The notes under the pieces were generated by a model, which was given only the letters and a program-made list of their open reading frames with translations, ran no database searches and was not told the DNA's origin. A stretch of DNA of 64,000 bases, from positions 930,001 to 994,000 of the forward strand of contig NW_023503632.1 of NCBI RefSeq assembly GCF_014529535.1. Direction: 5' to 3'. This document shows positions 47,999 to 59,902 of this stretch, in pieces. The position numbers were made by a program, and so were the translations under genes. Each line of letters starts with the position of its first letter. Within the stretch, counting starts at the first letter, position 1. The stretch is from Bradysia coprophila (lineage: Eukaryota; Arthropoda; Insecta; Diptera; Sciaridae).

Positions 47999-48688
47999 TT
48001 TTCTTTCGCTTCGTCTAATTTGTTTTACATAAAACTGAATTTACAGAAAAAAAAAGTTCAAAAATATTACATCTAACCACCGATCCATTGATTTGTTTCA
48101 ATAACAATAATCATCCACAAACTTATAGTTTTTGCGAAGTCACAGAAAATGATGTATAACACAACAGATAAAGAGCGAGCAATTTTTAAAAGGAAACTCA
48201 ATCCGTTGCTCTAAAAAAAATTACCATTCATTTATTCACTTTTATCTCAATCTTCTTTTCGTTCTCATTTCAAAATTATTTCTCTTTGCAATCAATTATT
48301 ACCATATTTTCTCATATGTAGAAAAAGCAAAACTTTAGTTTTGTTACTTTTTCTTAAACCAAACTCCTTATATACTAAAACAAAACTTTTTTTTTGAAAA
48401 CCAAAACTCTTTATATACTTACAAAACTTTTTTTGAAAACAAAAATATTTTTTGGAAACAAAAACAAATTTTGAAAAGATATGCTAAAAGATATGCCAAA
48501 AAACATAGCTAACGCCGACCCGTACGAAACACCTATTCGTATCAAAAGCCTTTAATGTGAAACTATTCATTTCTCTTACTTCATTTTCTTCTCTGCTGAA
48601 AAACTATTCTCCCTTTAAAATCACTTACATTTTCCACTCTTTGCCTTGTTATCATATACAACTAAATTGCCGGAGGCAATATAGACAG

Positions 48689-49733
48689 CCCCGTACGAAG
48701 ACAAATTTCATAAATTCCTATTTAAACAGCTATATACCGCTATATTTAACTATATTTCACTATAAATAAACATTTCACAGATAAATATATGCTATTATAT
48801 AGCTCTATATGCCTGTATATAGCTCAATATAGCTGTATATAGGTATATATAGATGTCCGTATATGGAATCCCTGAAACCCCACACACATAACAAATTATT
48901 TCCATGTTAACAGAAACTCTCTAAGTATCATTTTTCCCAAGATATTTCTATTTTACTAAAATCCAATATATCCGCCGGCAGCCATTTTGTTAGGAGACCG
49001 GAAATAGTACAGACGCTTTACATTCGTTAATACCTTTCAAACAAAAAAAAATTCATGAAATTCGGTCAAAATTTACTCGAGATATTGTCAAAATACACCA
49101 CGTTCACTGTACTTCCGAGTAGCCAGATAAGAGCTCACTCCAAGAGACCTAGCTCACGCTCCGGAGAACATAATTTCATAAAAATTTTTTTCCCTGATTG
49201 GTACGGTCAATACCTATCTAATAAAGCTAAAACAGACGAAATATGTTCAAATGTGGCCGACCTACAAGCAAAAACTGCTTGCCGCCCTGTGCCTGTTCCA
49301 CACCAAGGGGTCTAACTCACGAGTCGGTCATCCGATTTCCATAAACTTTTTTTTTGTCGATCGGTATTGTAAATACCTTTTATTTGACGTATCACTTACA
49401 AGTTTAACGATTAAATGTCCGGAGATATCTTCGAAATACCGTAAAGCACTTATTGGGCCACAGCTCGGGAGGGGTCGATCCAAAATCACTCATCTTCGAA
49501 CTTAGCCTGTCTTTTGACATTACCAAACGGGAAAAAAAAGAATTTTCAAAATCGGATGCGTTTTACTCAAGTTATCGTGCAGACAGACGGACAGACGGAC
49601 AGACGGACATTTTTTTTCCGCGGATTTGGCATCTCTAGACAACCACAATAGGTTTCCCCTTACTCAGGGAGTCCAATTCGACGTGTTACAAACGTATGCG
49701 TAAACCCATAAGACCCCAGTACTTCGTACGGGT
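48689..49733. repeat. Repeat bounded by inverted CCCGTACGAAG
   Basis: CCCGTACGAAG at 48689 and CTTCGTACGGG near 49722 face each other; ACCCGTACGAA also occurs at about 48522. Inside are degenerate TATATAGCT repeats (48740-48860) and a (GACGGACA)n tract near 49582-49610. Short frames inside do not resemble known proteins. Confidence 0.45.
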
Positions 49734-49856
49734 CTAAAAATACCGTTTACGTTTGAACGACAGCTGGACTAAAAGGGGAGACAATGTGAGAGAATTTCAT
49801 TTTGATGTTGTTGTTTTACCTGCACTGGACCCGAGGGGTTGCTCACTCTGATTAAC

Positions 49857-49931
49857 CACTGGTTAATCACTGGTTAATCACTGGTTAATCATGGTTAATC
49901 ATGTTAATCATGGTTAATCACTTGTTAATCA
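49857..49931. repeat. TGGTTAATCAC tandem repeat
   Basis: Seven or eight copies of an 11-bp unit, decaying toward the right end. Confidence 0.8.
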
Positions 49932-50635
49932 GTACTCTTCGGAACAAAACAAATAACTTCGGATAAGTACTAATTTGATAGATTACGCCAAAACACACTG
50001 AAGTTGATACGCAGTAGGTTCAAAAATGTTTTAAATGGACTGGGAGGGTACTGTCAGTTTAAATGGTTTATATGTTGGTAAGAATAATTGGCACAAAAAC
50101 TGTCCATTTCATCATGTCATAGGCCGGCTTAGCTCTTAGTACATGTAGCAGGAGACCAATTCATAGTGCAAAACTCCCAGCATTGTTTTCATGCAAAAAT
50201 TAAAATAGTCGAACCGAGTCGAACCGGGTTCTTTTTCAACTTCCTCGATTTTTTTTGATGTTTCGACCTCGGTAAACTTCGAGCACTGCCGTCAGGCCCG
50301 GACTGGCCATATGGTGAATTCGGGGAATTCCCGATGGGCCTTTTGGATTTTTGTATGAGAATTTTTAATTTGTGGGCCTTTTTAAATTGAGTTGCATCGA
50401 GCCCCCGATGGGCTTTTTCGAGCCAGTCCGGTACTGACTGCCGTAACCTACCAGAACAACTATTTCGCAATAGAATTTTCTTAGTCACTTAGCTTTGTGT
50501 CTAAGCTTTGTGATGATTACACACATTCTATGGGTCAAGTGCAGCAAGTGAAATTTTAGGTGTATTGTGTGACCCAAACTCCGAGAACTACGAGATATAC
50601 GAAAGTGAATTTTTTCTCAAGAAAAATTTAATATT

Positions 50636-52140
50636 TATTAAACAGCCTCGATGAAGCGGGTAACAGTAAACAGCCTCGATGAAGCGGGTAACAGTGGCAG
50701 AGACAGAAATTTACGACATGAGAAAATGCGACAAAGTGGTTCTGTCGTAAAATTTGGATTTTCTTAGCGCAACATTTTTGAATTTGAATTTTTAAGAATT
50801 CGATTTTAATTGATTGAACACAAGAAACAATCAACATTTTTCTAATTAATACTCGCAACAGCTCAAACCTAGCCTGAAACGAGAAAGTCTAATTGAAATC
50901 AGGTTGGGTTTAGGTTTTTAATCGATTGATCACAGGAACTGAAACAGCGAAAATCTCATCACATAAACAGATTCAGAAAAAGTCTCAGGCCTAGAATCTA
51001 CACCGTTTAGAGCACAGGAAATGAATCAGGTCGTGTGAGTGCTATCCTAGGTACATATCTCAATGTAACAGTTTCTTTGGATCTATTCACATAAAAACAA
51101 TTTTAATGTTTATGAAAGCGAGAACATTAGCCACGGGTTTTTACGTTTTTGAAAACATTGAACACCGATTTTAATATCTATGAGCACACTGTACACGGAT
51201 GGTACATTGCTAACCAATTATTAATAATAAAATCATAGTTTTGCACACTTTTTCACACAAAAAACGAAAAATCATCAAAATCAACCACATCAAAACAAGA
51301 AATCTGATTTATAATTTTCTCAACTGTCACTTTTTCGTTGTACCACTTTGTCGCAATATGACGCAACGACAAAACGACTCTGCCACTGTTACCCGCTTCA
51401 TCGAGGCTGTTTAGGTAACAGTGGCAGAGACGGAAATTTTCGACATGAGAAAATGCGACAAAGTGGTTCTGCATTTTTGAATGAGAGAAGTTTTTAGAAT
51501 TGGATTAAATTGATTGAATGCAAAAAATAATCAAAATATTCCTAAGTAATGCTCACTACAACTCAAACCTTGTCTGAAACGATAAAATCTAATTTAAATC
51601 AGGTTGGTTTGAGGCTTAAAATTAGCTTGGGTTGAGGTTTTTGTGCAAAATAATATTCAAAGTGTTCCTAGCTAATGCCCGCAATTGTTCATAGCTAATG
51701 CTCGCAACAGCACAAACCTGAACTGAGAAAATCTAATTTCAATCAATCACAGGAAATTTTTGGAGAACATTTGCCTTGGATGTTTATGTTTATGAGAACA
51801 TTCAACACGGATTTTAATTTTTTGGAGAACACTATACACGAATTTTACTACGTAGTATGTTGTAAGCTTATTATTGATAATAAAATCACAAATTTTCATA
51901 TTTTTGTACGAAAGAAAACGCAAAATCATCACAATCAACCACATCAAAACAAAAAATATAATTTAGAATTTTCTCAACTATCACTTTTTCGTTGAACCAC
52001 TTTGTCGCAAAATGACGCAACGACACAACGACTCTGCCACTGTTACCCGCTTCATCGAGGCTGTTTACTTTGTCGCATTTTCTCATGTCGAAAATTTCCG
52101 TCTCTGCCACTGTTACCCGCTTCATCGAGGCTGTTTAGGT
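50636..52140. mobile_element. Tandem pair of elements bounded by AACAGCCTCGATGAAGCGGG
   Basis: The terminal motif CAGCCTCGATGAAGCGGGTA plus AACAGTGGCAGAGA occurs at 50643 and 50671 in plus orientation and as complement at about 51385-51412, 52033-52066 and 52108-52136. Between them two units of about 700 bp share internal blocks (for example AACCACTTTGTCGCA and CTAATGCTCGCAACAG). A frame-bearing transposase is not visible. Confidence 0.6.
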
Positions 52141-54334
52141 TTCATAGGTGATACGTTTTGATTAAAAGGAAGAGTATTTCTACCTTAGAGTAATTATACC
52201 TAGAGAGGAAGTTTGTACGACGAAATGTGGTCCCAACATCAGTTTGTATAAGATACACATTTCGTATAATTTTACACCAATACATGTATGCGTTCGCTTT
52301 TGATAGTTCAATTTGCCCTCTTAATTAAGAGGGCAAACACACATACCAATAGAAATTTCGTATTTTGTAAGATGCACGATTTTTTTGCCTAAGCAGGTCC
52401 ACTATATTGTAGGTAATCACAGCTAAACTACAGCTCTGATAGCAAGTAGAAAAATACAGCTGTGACAGCTACGGGCCGAAATATTTTCTGTGACAGCTGC
52501 ATTTTCTCAAAAACTACAGCTGGAGACATATCGCAGCTGCCAAGTTTCAATACCCTATTTAGAGTACAACTCAGACTTGAAGTGCGTTGCTGTAGTAAGG
52601 GATCTTCCATGTTAATAGATGAATATATTCACCAACGAGTATGGTTACAATGTCACAGTCTCATGATTCATATACTTTTAAAGTCTGATGATCCACGACC
52701 AAATAAATTTTTGTACAAATTGCGATCCAAAAAAAAATATATTTTTTCTAAGAATTTAAAAAACAGAAGCGTTCGTACCATATCGGGAACTATTGAAGAT
52801 ACTGTTCAGGGTTACAAATGCAAAATAGTAGTTGCTTATTGTCAGGCAAACCAACTTTAGTACATTTCCTTTTCCCAACGATATTGTAGACAGTCGATTC
52901 AATGTATCATATACTTCGCCTAGAATGTCGTTAACAGCTACAGCAGTCGCCTGACCAAAACCAGAGCGTTGAGAAAATCTCTGGGTCGAAGCCTTAATTT
53001 TCCCAATAAATCCATCAACGTTTTTTGAGTTAACATCGCCAACACCAGTGGCCGTTTTACCTTCACTGCAATGGAATTTAGCAACCGCATCGGCAACGTC
53101 ATTTTTAAATTCGTTATACGATTGGATCATTAACGACATGTCGATGAAAGTATCTATTTGATACTTATCGTGATCTTTACCACAATCTTCCGAGATCTGC
53201 TTTATTCTGTCCCCGGCCGCAACTATTTGATACTTTGTAATGAGCATGATATGCGGCATTGATTTCGATAAATCAACCGAATGCGATCCATCTTTTAATT
53301 CGGTAAATATCAAAGCTACACTGGACACTACACTGATCGCAACGGTTACAACCGCTTCGAAAACGTGTATCAGGCTCGAACCGCCTTCAGTTATATCGCC
53401 CAGGCTCAAAATTGATTGCATGACGCCAGCAATTCCACACATTATTTTGTCTACAATGGCATTCATAGTTGCGAGTAACATTCCCAATTTGTCGCCACTA
53501 GAGAAGGAGTCGTCGGGAATATTTGCAATGAAAAAGAAAACTGCATGAAGATGAACTAGGACGTTTCGCAGCTGAATCGACACGGTCTTATCGAATGCAT
53601 TAATGCAGAAACAACTTAATCTTCCAGCTAGTATTGCGTCGGAAACATCAAACAACGAGACAATAGTTTCATTGATGGCTGATTCCGATTCCTGCAGAAG
53701 TTTGTTGTCCCTAACACAATCCGTTATGTCATCAACGATTCCAAATAATGATTGTGACTTCGCATTGTATCCCTCTCCAATTGCTGAAATGATGCCACCT
53801 CTAAGCTCATCACTAATTTTGCACAATGACGATTGGACTCCAGGTAGACGTTCTTTTAGAGATTCAATGTTCGGACATTCAGATAAGAGTTGAATAACAA
53901 GAACGTACTGCTGAAGAGCCAACGACACATGCATGCAAATATCTGATGCGGTGTCGTTTCTGAATCCGACTTTATTCACTTGCTTTGCATTAATCATCAA
54001 AGTCTGTCCGACGAAGAAAAAAGCGACGGTTGTGACCAGTATGACCGTGTAAGTTTCTTCTAGTAGTGAGTCCTGTAAATTGCATACGCCCGATATAACT
54101 TTCGCTAGTTTAGAGGTGATATCAGCAAGTATGATGACGTGTTGCCCTAAGTCCCTAGCTGCTGAATTTTTAGTTTCAATGTTAGCGGCTTCAGTTATGT
54201 CTTTCAAATCCGTTTTTATCAGATGTAGTGTGTCTACAATGCGATTGGTAACATCGTCAATCGAGGAAAGGAAAGGAATTTTGACGATCGATTTGAATGT
54301 CGTCACGATGTGCCTTTGTAACTTATCTCGAGAC

Positions 54335-55651
54335 AGTGTTTGACAGTGAACAAAGCTGGAAAATTACCGACCCATAAGCCTATTGTCAACACTCTACAAG
54401 TTGTTTATGAAAATCATTACGAAGAGGAACACTAACAAGTTCGACTTCTACCAACCTGTTGAACAAGCTGCTTTCAGATCTGGTTTCAGCACAAACGACC
54501 ATTTGCAAGTGATGAGAACGCTTATTGAGAAGTGTCGTGAATACAACATCGACATAGTCTTGCTATTCATAGACTTCGAAAAAGCTTTCGATTCAGTGGA
54601 AACATGGTCGATATTGGACGCATTAGACGAATGTAGAGTAGACTCAAGGTACTCCAACACAATTCGATATGTGTACAAAAATGCTACTTCATGTATAAAA
54701 CTTCATAAGAGCACGGAGAAATTCAGAATTGGCCGAGGTGTAAGGCAGGGTGACACCATTTCACCGAAATTATTCACGGCGATTCTGCAGAGTGTTTTTA
54801 GGAAGTTAAACTGGAGTAAAATGGGAATAAAGATAAATGGAGAGTACCTGAGCAATCTCCGCTTCGCTGATGACATTGTACCGATAGCAGCGAATCTAGG
54901 TCAGGCTCAGCTTATGCTACAACAGTTAAGTGAAGAGGCAAACAAAGTTGGCCTCAAGATGAACTTATCGAAAACAAAAGTCATGACCAACATCGGGGAC
55001 GATAGAGAAATCAAAATTGGTGACACTGTCATTGAACGAGTCGACAGCTATGTATATCTAGGACATAAACTGAAGTTAGGTCTGGACAACCAAACTGCAG
55101 AAATAAGACGTAGGATTGGTCTTGCATGGGCAGCGTTCGGAAAACTCAGACTCATTTTCAAAAGCAAAATGAATAATAGTCTGAAACGCAAAGTTTTCGA
55201 CACTTGTGTCCTTCCAGTGCTCACTTATGGAGCGGAAACGTTAACTTTAACGAAAGCATCCGAAGAAAAATTGAGAGTGACACAAAGAGCCATGGAACGG
55301 AGTATGCTTGGAATAACACTCAGAGACAGAATGACGAATCAATGGATTCGACAACAAACCAGGGTCGTTGATGTCATGGAAAGAATAGCATCTCTGAAAT
55401 GGAGCTGGGCGGGACATATTGCAAGAAGGACAGACGAACGTTGGACCAAAAACATCATGAACTGGCGACCATATAAAAGACGAGCTATAGGTAGACCACC
55501 AGAGAGATGGACAAACGGAATTAAGAATATTGCAGGTACAAACTGGCAGCAAATGGCAATGGATCGTACGAAATGGAAAGAAGTTGGAGAGGCCTACATC
55601 CAGCAGTGGATAGAAACAGGCTGAAAAAGAAGAAGAAGAAGAAGTGTTTGA
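54335..55651 (+). mobile_element. RTE-like non-LTR retrotransposon, 5'-truncated, copy 3
   Basis: The element spans about 54349-55642 on the plus strand and ends in a (GAA)n tail. It is bounded by the 9-bp duplication AGTGTTTGA (54335-54343 and 55643-55651), with five extra bases (CAGTG) at the 5' junction. It is inserted antisense in the coding exon of the secreted-protein gene. Near-identity to copy 1 suggests a recent insertion. Confidence 0.92.
54383..55624 (+). pseudogene. Reverse transcriptase fragment of RTE copy 3
   Basis: An open frame of 413 residues starts within the YRPISLLSTLYKLFMKII block and keeps FIDFEKAFDSVE, GVRQGDTISP, FADDI and the C-terminal GHIARRTDERW. The endonuclease and the first fingers motifs are missing, so it is inactive by truncation although its remaining frame is undamaged. 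Confidence 0.88.
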
Positions 55652-57918
55652 TTGGTTTTCGTGAAGAAATCTCGAATATCGACAGTTGAATCGTGTAGAG
55701 TGGCGGCTACCTGACCTACATGAGCTGCTGATGATGTTGAAAGTTTTTCCAACATTACCGTCAAGTCTTCAGCAATTTTGTCTGTATCACAGGATCCAGT
55801 CGCACATTTACAACATTTATCGTTTAGCAAACAACCTTGACTTTGTCCGGTTCCGCAGAATATGGATTCGGCTCGTTGTTTGACGGAGCTGAAACCAGTG
55901 GTTGTATTGTCCATTAAAATACCACCTCCTTCGTACACAATCAGTCGATCCCATTCAGCAACGAAACTCTGCCAAAGTCATTTAATAAATGTCAAAAACT
56001 AAGCGTTAAAATAACCCGCTATGCGGTATGTTTTGAAATAGACGGTTCACTCATATTACGACGTGAATTTCTTTGTGGAAAAGAAGTCAACGAGCTCTGC
56101 CTCAGTCCTTGCTAATGAAAGTAGATCATTACCTGAATATTGCTGCTGACGATGACAATTAAAAAAATAATTTTCATTTTATCTGGATGTGTATAACACA
56201 GCGATAAAAAGTACTGAAACAAAAATACCAAATTGCAAAACAGTGAATAAAATGTTAAAAACAAAACAAATGTTTCGAATATTTATTCAGAAAGATAAGA
56301 ACATCCCCAATAGTTTTCCACCATAACAAGGAAGGAGAAGCTGAAAGGTTATCGTACGTGCTTTTTGTTAAACCAATATCACACGAAAACTTCTCATATA
56401 TTTTCACCCGATAGGTTTATTATCCTTTACCGACAAAAGTGGTCCAAAATTCCCGAAAATGTAACGTAATGAACGACTTTCAACCCGGACGTATTTACAA
56501 AATTATTCAGTTTGCATCCGAATGCAGTGTTGAGGCTAGCGCATTTACTCCTATGTTTGTATCGATATTTATGATATTGCGTAACGAAAATTTGAACATT
56601 TTTGCGACATTTCTGTAGTTGGAGTGAACGTAGCTTTAATTGACTAGGACCAGTTAATTATAACTTGCCTTGGGGATCTTGTCATTGAACATTTCCATAT
56701 AGACTGTTATGATGAGATAGAAGGAAATATAATTTGGACCAGTTATTTTAACTTGCCTTTGGGGATATGTCAAAAATTTATACGAAAATATGCAATGACA
56801 AGCACCCCAGGGCAAGTTATAATTAACTGGTCTTCGGAACTCTCGCTCTGATCATAACAGTCTATAAATTGTTGGCATATCCCCCAAGGCAAGTTAAAAT
56901 AACTGGCCTAAATTATATTTCTTTCTCTCTTATCATAACAGTCTAAACAAAAAAAGTGGTCAAAATGATTCATAGTAAGTTGTCAATTTCAACCATTCAA
57001 AATTGATAGTCTATCTCCAGCATAAAGTTGCTGAAATCGACAAATATACAGCGTTTTCCATTGTAATCCGTATTTAGCATAACGATGGAAACGCAGCGTA
57101 CTTTTCGATCTCAAACATTACTCGCGTGTTTTCGCCTTAAAATTCCTAATTAAAAGTGTCGATTCAGATTAAACTTTCTGGCACTATTTGTGTGATAGAA
57201 GATAAATAGAAGTACGACACAAATTTGCCACACCCTTGCTGGGTTACGTACGGGTTGACTGCTGCCAGAAAATTCCTATAAATGTGTTTGAGAATATTGA
57301 ATAATTTTAGTTTATTGTCACAGATGTTTTTCATATCGTGACAAATAAACAAACTAAGAACTGCAGATATAGCTTCATCTCTCCGTCAATGATCTCATTC
57401 ACTAATTTGTTAGCTAGTTACCTTACTAATATTTCACTCACTTGTTTCGTCAGACAAAGTAACCGGTCACGTTCCGTTGATGAGATCGACAATTTATTCT
57501 GGCCTTTCCATTGTTTAGCTTGTGGTGAAATTGGTGAATATCGGTTTACAAAGGAAAACGCAGCATAATAGTCGATAACAACAACTTCAAATTGCTGGTG
57601 TGTTTTCGGCCTAACGTATGCTACAGATCGAATTACAAACGAAAACTCAGACGCAGGAAAACGTCCAGTTGCTATTGTGGTGACCGTAAAGTCTCTCAAA
57701 CAACAATTTTCAGTAGAAACATTTATAAATTTGGTGTTAAGGAATCTCGCGCCACGTCATTCACAATAATTCACAAAGTGACATCTTCCTTATACAAAAT
57801 GTGTCAAAATGTGTCAAAATGTGAATTATTGTGAATGACGCGGCGCGAGATTCCTAGCAACCATAAATTTATCGGTTTCCAACTAAAGTTTTACCATTCA
57901 ATGGAAAATTGGTTGCGC

Positions 57919-58102
57919 AAGGCTGTATACTTTGGGGAGGTCACGCAGATCGCCATTTTATTAGATACGCGGGAACACACCTTTTCCATACAAACAAATT
58001 CACCAAAATTAAATTTGTATGGCGTGGTGAATTTTTTGTATGAAACGTGGTGTGTAACCCGCGTATCTGCATCTGCGTGACCTCCCCAAAGTATACAGCC
58101 TT
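57919..58102. repeat. MITE with perfect-looking terminal repeats
   Basis: GGCTGTATACTTTGGGGAGG and its complement bound about 180 bp; a decayed partial copy is at 12140-12185. Confidence 0.65.
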
Positions 58103-58611
58103 GACCTTAACCACCCGTCGAGTGTGATTGTCCTGAAAATTCGACGACATGAGTATCGATGACTTCCTGAAGAAACGGCGACTGGTCGTTGATTTTTCAG
58201 GAATTCGCCGTTTCTTCAGGAAGTCATCGATTCTTGTTGCAGTTTCTTCACCTTTCAAATTTTTCTAATGTTCGTTTTACTAAATGTTAGGAAACGGAAA
58301 TGTGCTAAAGAAATGGCAAAAAAAATCAACAAATTCCTGAAGAAACGACGACTTCCTGAAGAAACGACGAGTCCCTGAAAAAACGACGACAAGTCGCCGT
58401 TTCCTCAGAAAGTGGTCGAAATTTCAGGACAATTCGAGCGTGGTGACCATACATGATGGAGAATGAATAAATTTCGCGCAGTTCATTATAGTCATCTCTG
58501 CGCATTTTTATTTTCTGTTTCAAAATTCATTGTTCGATATTAAGCACAGAATCTTTCACTGTGTGTGGCACTGTGTGCAATTTAAATGAAATTTCTTTGC
58601 AAAAATTCCGA

Positions 58612-58893
58612 TTATCTAAAGTCGAAACATTATAATTTGATCGATTCTATTCATTTTTAAATAATTGTAGTTTTTCAAGAAATCATTTCGAAAACATTAC
58701 AGTATAAAAGCTTACACATGCGCATTAGAGCTGTTTACTCGTGGTATACCTGCGGGTAATCCGTTCAAATGCACGTGTCTAAGCTTTTATACTGTAATGT
58801 TTTCGAAATGTGTTCTTCGAAAACTACAATTATTTAAAAATGAATTAAATGAGTAGAATCGATCAAATTATAATGCTCCGACTTTATTTAGAT
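58612..58893. repeat. Inverted repeat with about 120-bp arms
   Basis: ACATTATAATTTGATCGATT and TTACAGTATAAAAGCTTACA on the left are mirrored on the right around a loop of about 50 bp. Confidence 0.65.
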
Positions 58894-59827
58894 TCCCGTT
58901 CTAGAACATATAGTTAGTATAGTAATAGCAGACAACGAAAATGCCGGCTCAAGTTCGCATTTAATGAATTTGATGACCCCAGTAATATTTATTAAATGAA
59001 AATTATGACGATTCCATTTATGACCGTGTCCTAGAAAGAGAATCTGAAGAGAATATACCTAATAAGTAACTGCACAGAAACGAATGTCATCAAGCATATT
59101 GTGCTTTCTCTGATGTGCTGATAGCTGATCGAAACGAATTCAGTTAAATATTGTGTATAGATAGACAGTGCAAATCTGAAACTAGTTTGCAAGGTTTTAA
59201 TGGACTTGCCTGACTGGACAGAATATCGTAATAGATAAATTGAAGAAGAAATGTAGAATCCGATGCATTTTGTGGTATTGCGGACACATTGCGAACACAA
59301 TTTCTTAAAGTAAAATTGTCTGTGTCTAGTTTCGATAGCATTCGGATGATCGTACGTACAGTTCGACTTCAAATTCAAAAAAGAAAAATAAGAATTAGTC
59401 ACACTACTACAAACGACACAGGAGCTCTTAGGAGCTTTTGATGATTCATCTTGCTCACAATTGTCGACTTTGGTCTTTGTAGTCAAAATTACCTCTTTAT
59501 ATTGTCTTGTCCTACCTTGTTCTTAGAATTTTCTCCACACAAATTCCTAAGAGCATTTCTGGAACTCTTCAAGTATTGTTGCATCGCGCAAATTGCACGG
59601 TCAACTCTTTTCACCCGATTTGACTGTACAAGACTTTTCCAACGAACCAAACGACATACATTCAATAAAGTGAATGACGTTGTTAAATCTCTCCGAATGT
59701 AACAATCTTATACTGCTAAGCACCACCTCACATCAAGCAAATACTCAGCAAACTGTTATGCATACACGAAAATTCGCCATGCACACGTAAGACAACCCGA
59801 TGGGCACGATGCAAGAGACTCGTTTAG

Positions 59828-59863
59828 TATTTAAATATGATGTAGGTCTTGAGAGCATCAGTT
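59828..59863 (+). promoter_or_regulatory. TATA box and initiator of the DUF4419-type gene
   Basis: TATTTAAATA at 59828-59837 is followed by the arthropod initiator TCAGTT at 59858-59863, placing the start of transcription at about 59860, some 32 bases after the TATA box and 43 bases before the ATG. Spacing and motifs agree with a canonical insect core promoter. Confidence 0.6.
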
Positions 59864-59902
59864 CTTTCGAATCAAGCCTAGAACTAACACGAAGAAGTGA
59901 AA

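Larger units (their letters stand above)
45744..48503. mobile_element. 2.8 kb element with about 230-bp terminal inverted repeats
   Basis: The region 45744-45976 recurs as reverse complement at 48273-48503; landmarks are GGCATATCTTTTAGCATATC, ACAAAACTAAAGTTTTGC and AATATGGTAATAATTGATTA. Divergence between arms is low. The interior contains a degenerate repeat (46010-46350), paired GGACCCAC...ACGTGACGTCC blocks near 46470 and 47210, three CCTAGGATCGA...AAAACGCC blocks (47448-47800), and a GC-rich hairpin (47587-47998). No transposase frame could be seen, so it is probably non-autonomous. Confidence 0.7.
52756..56177 (-). pseudogene. Secreted protein gene of unknown family, split by RTE copy 3
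   Basis: Exon 1 (56177-56133) encodes a 15-residue hydrophobic signal peptide (MKIIFLIVIVSSNIQ) followed by GTAATG. Exon 2 starts at 55968 after TTTGGCAG in the same phase and is open to the insertion point at 55643. The frame resumes at 54343 on the far side of the RTE and stays open to the stop at 52756. With one copy of the 9-bp duplication removed the two halves are in the same frame, so a protein of roughly 650 residues existed before insertion. It is mostly helical with several hydrophobic segments and a short Cys cluster near residue 55; no family was recognised. As it stands the product is cut after about 120 residues plus codons from the RTE tail, unless this is a polymorphic allele. 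Confidence 0.7.
56178..59820. other. Gene-poor spacer with several inverted-repeat elements
   Basis: Inverted repeats lie at about 56643-56935, 57919-58102, 58110-58400 (repeated CTTCCTGAAGAAACGACGA words) and 58612-58893. A block at 57500-57620 is shared with 34970-35125. Minus-strand frames near 59031-59486 show no family resemblance and no good start. No gene is supported. Confidence 0.5.

Noticed and set aside
49857-49931. Possible CRISPR-like array
   Set aside because: Eleven-base units follow one another directly without spacers, so it is a simple tandem repeat in a eukaryotic genome.
59031-59486. Minus-strand frame of 151 codons upstream of the DUF4419-type gene
   Set aside because: Begins at a TTG, shows no domain resemblance, and no splice context was found that supports it.
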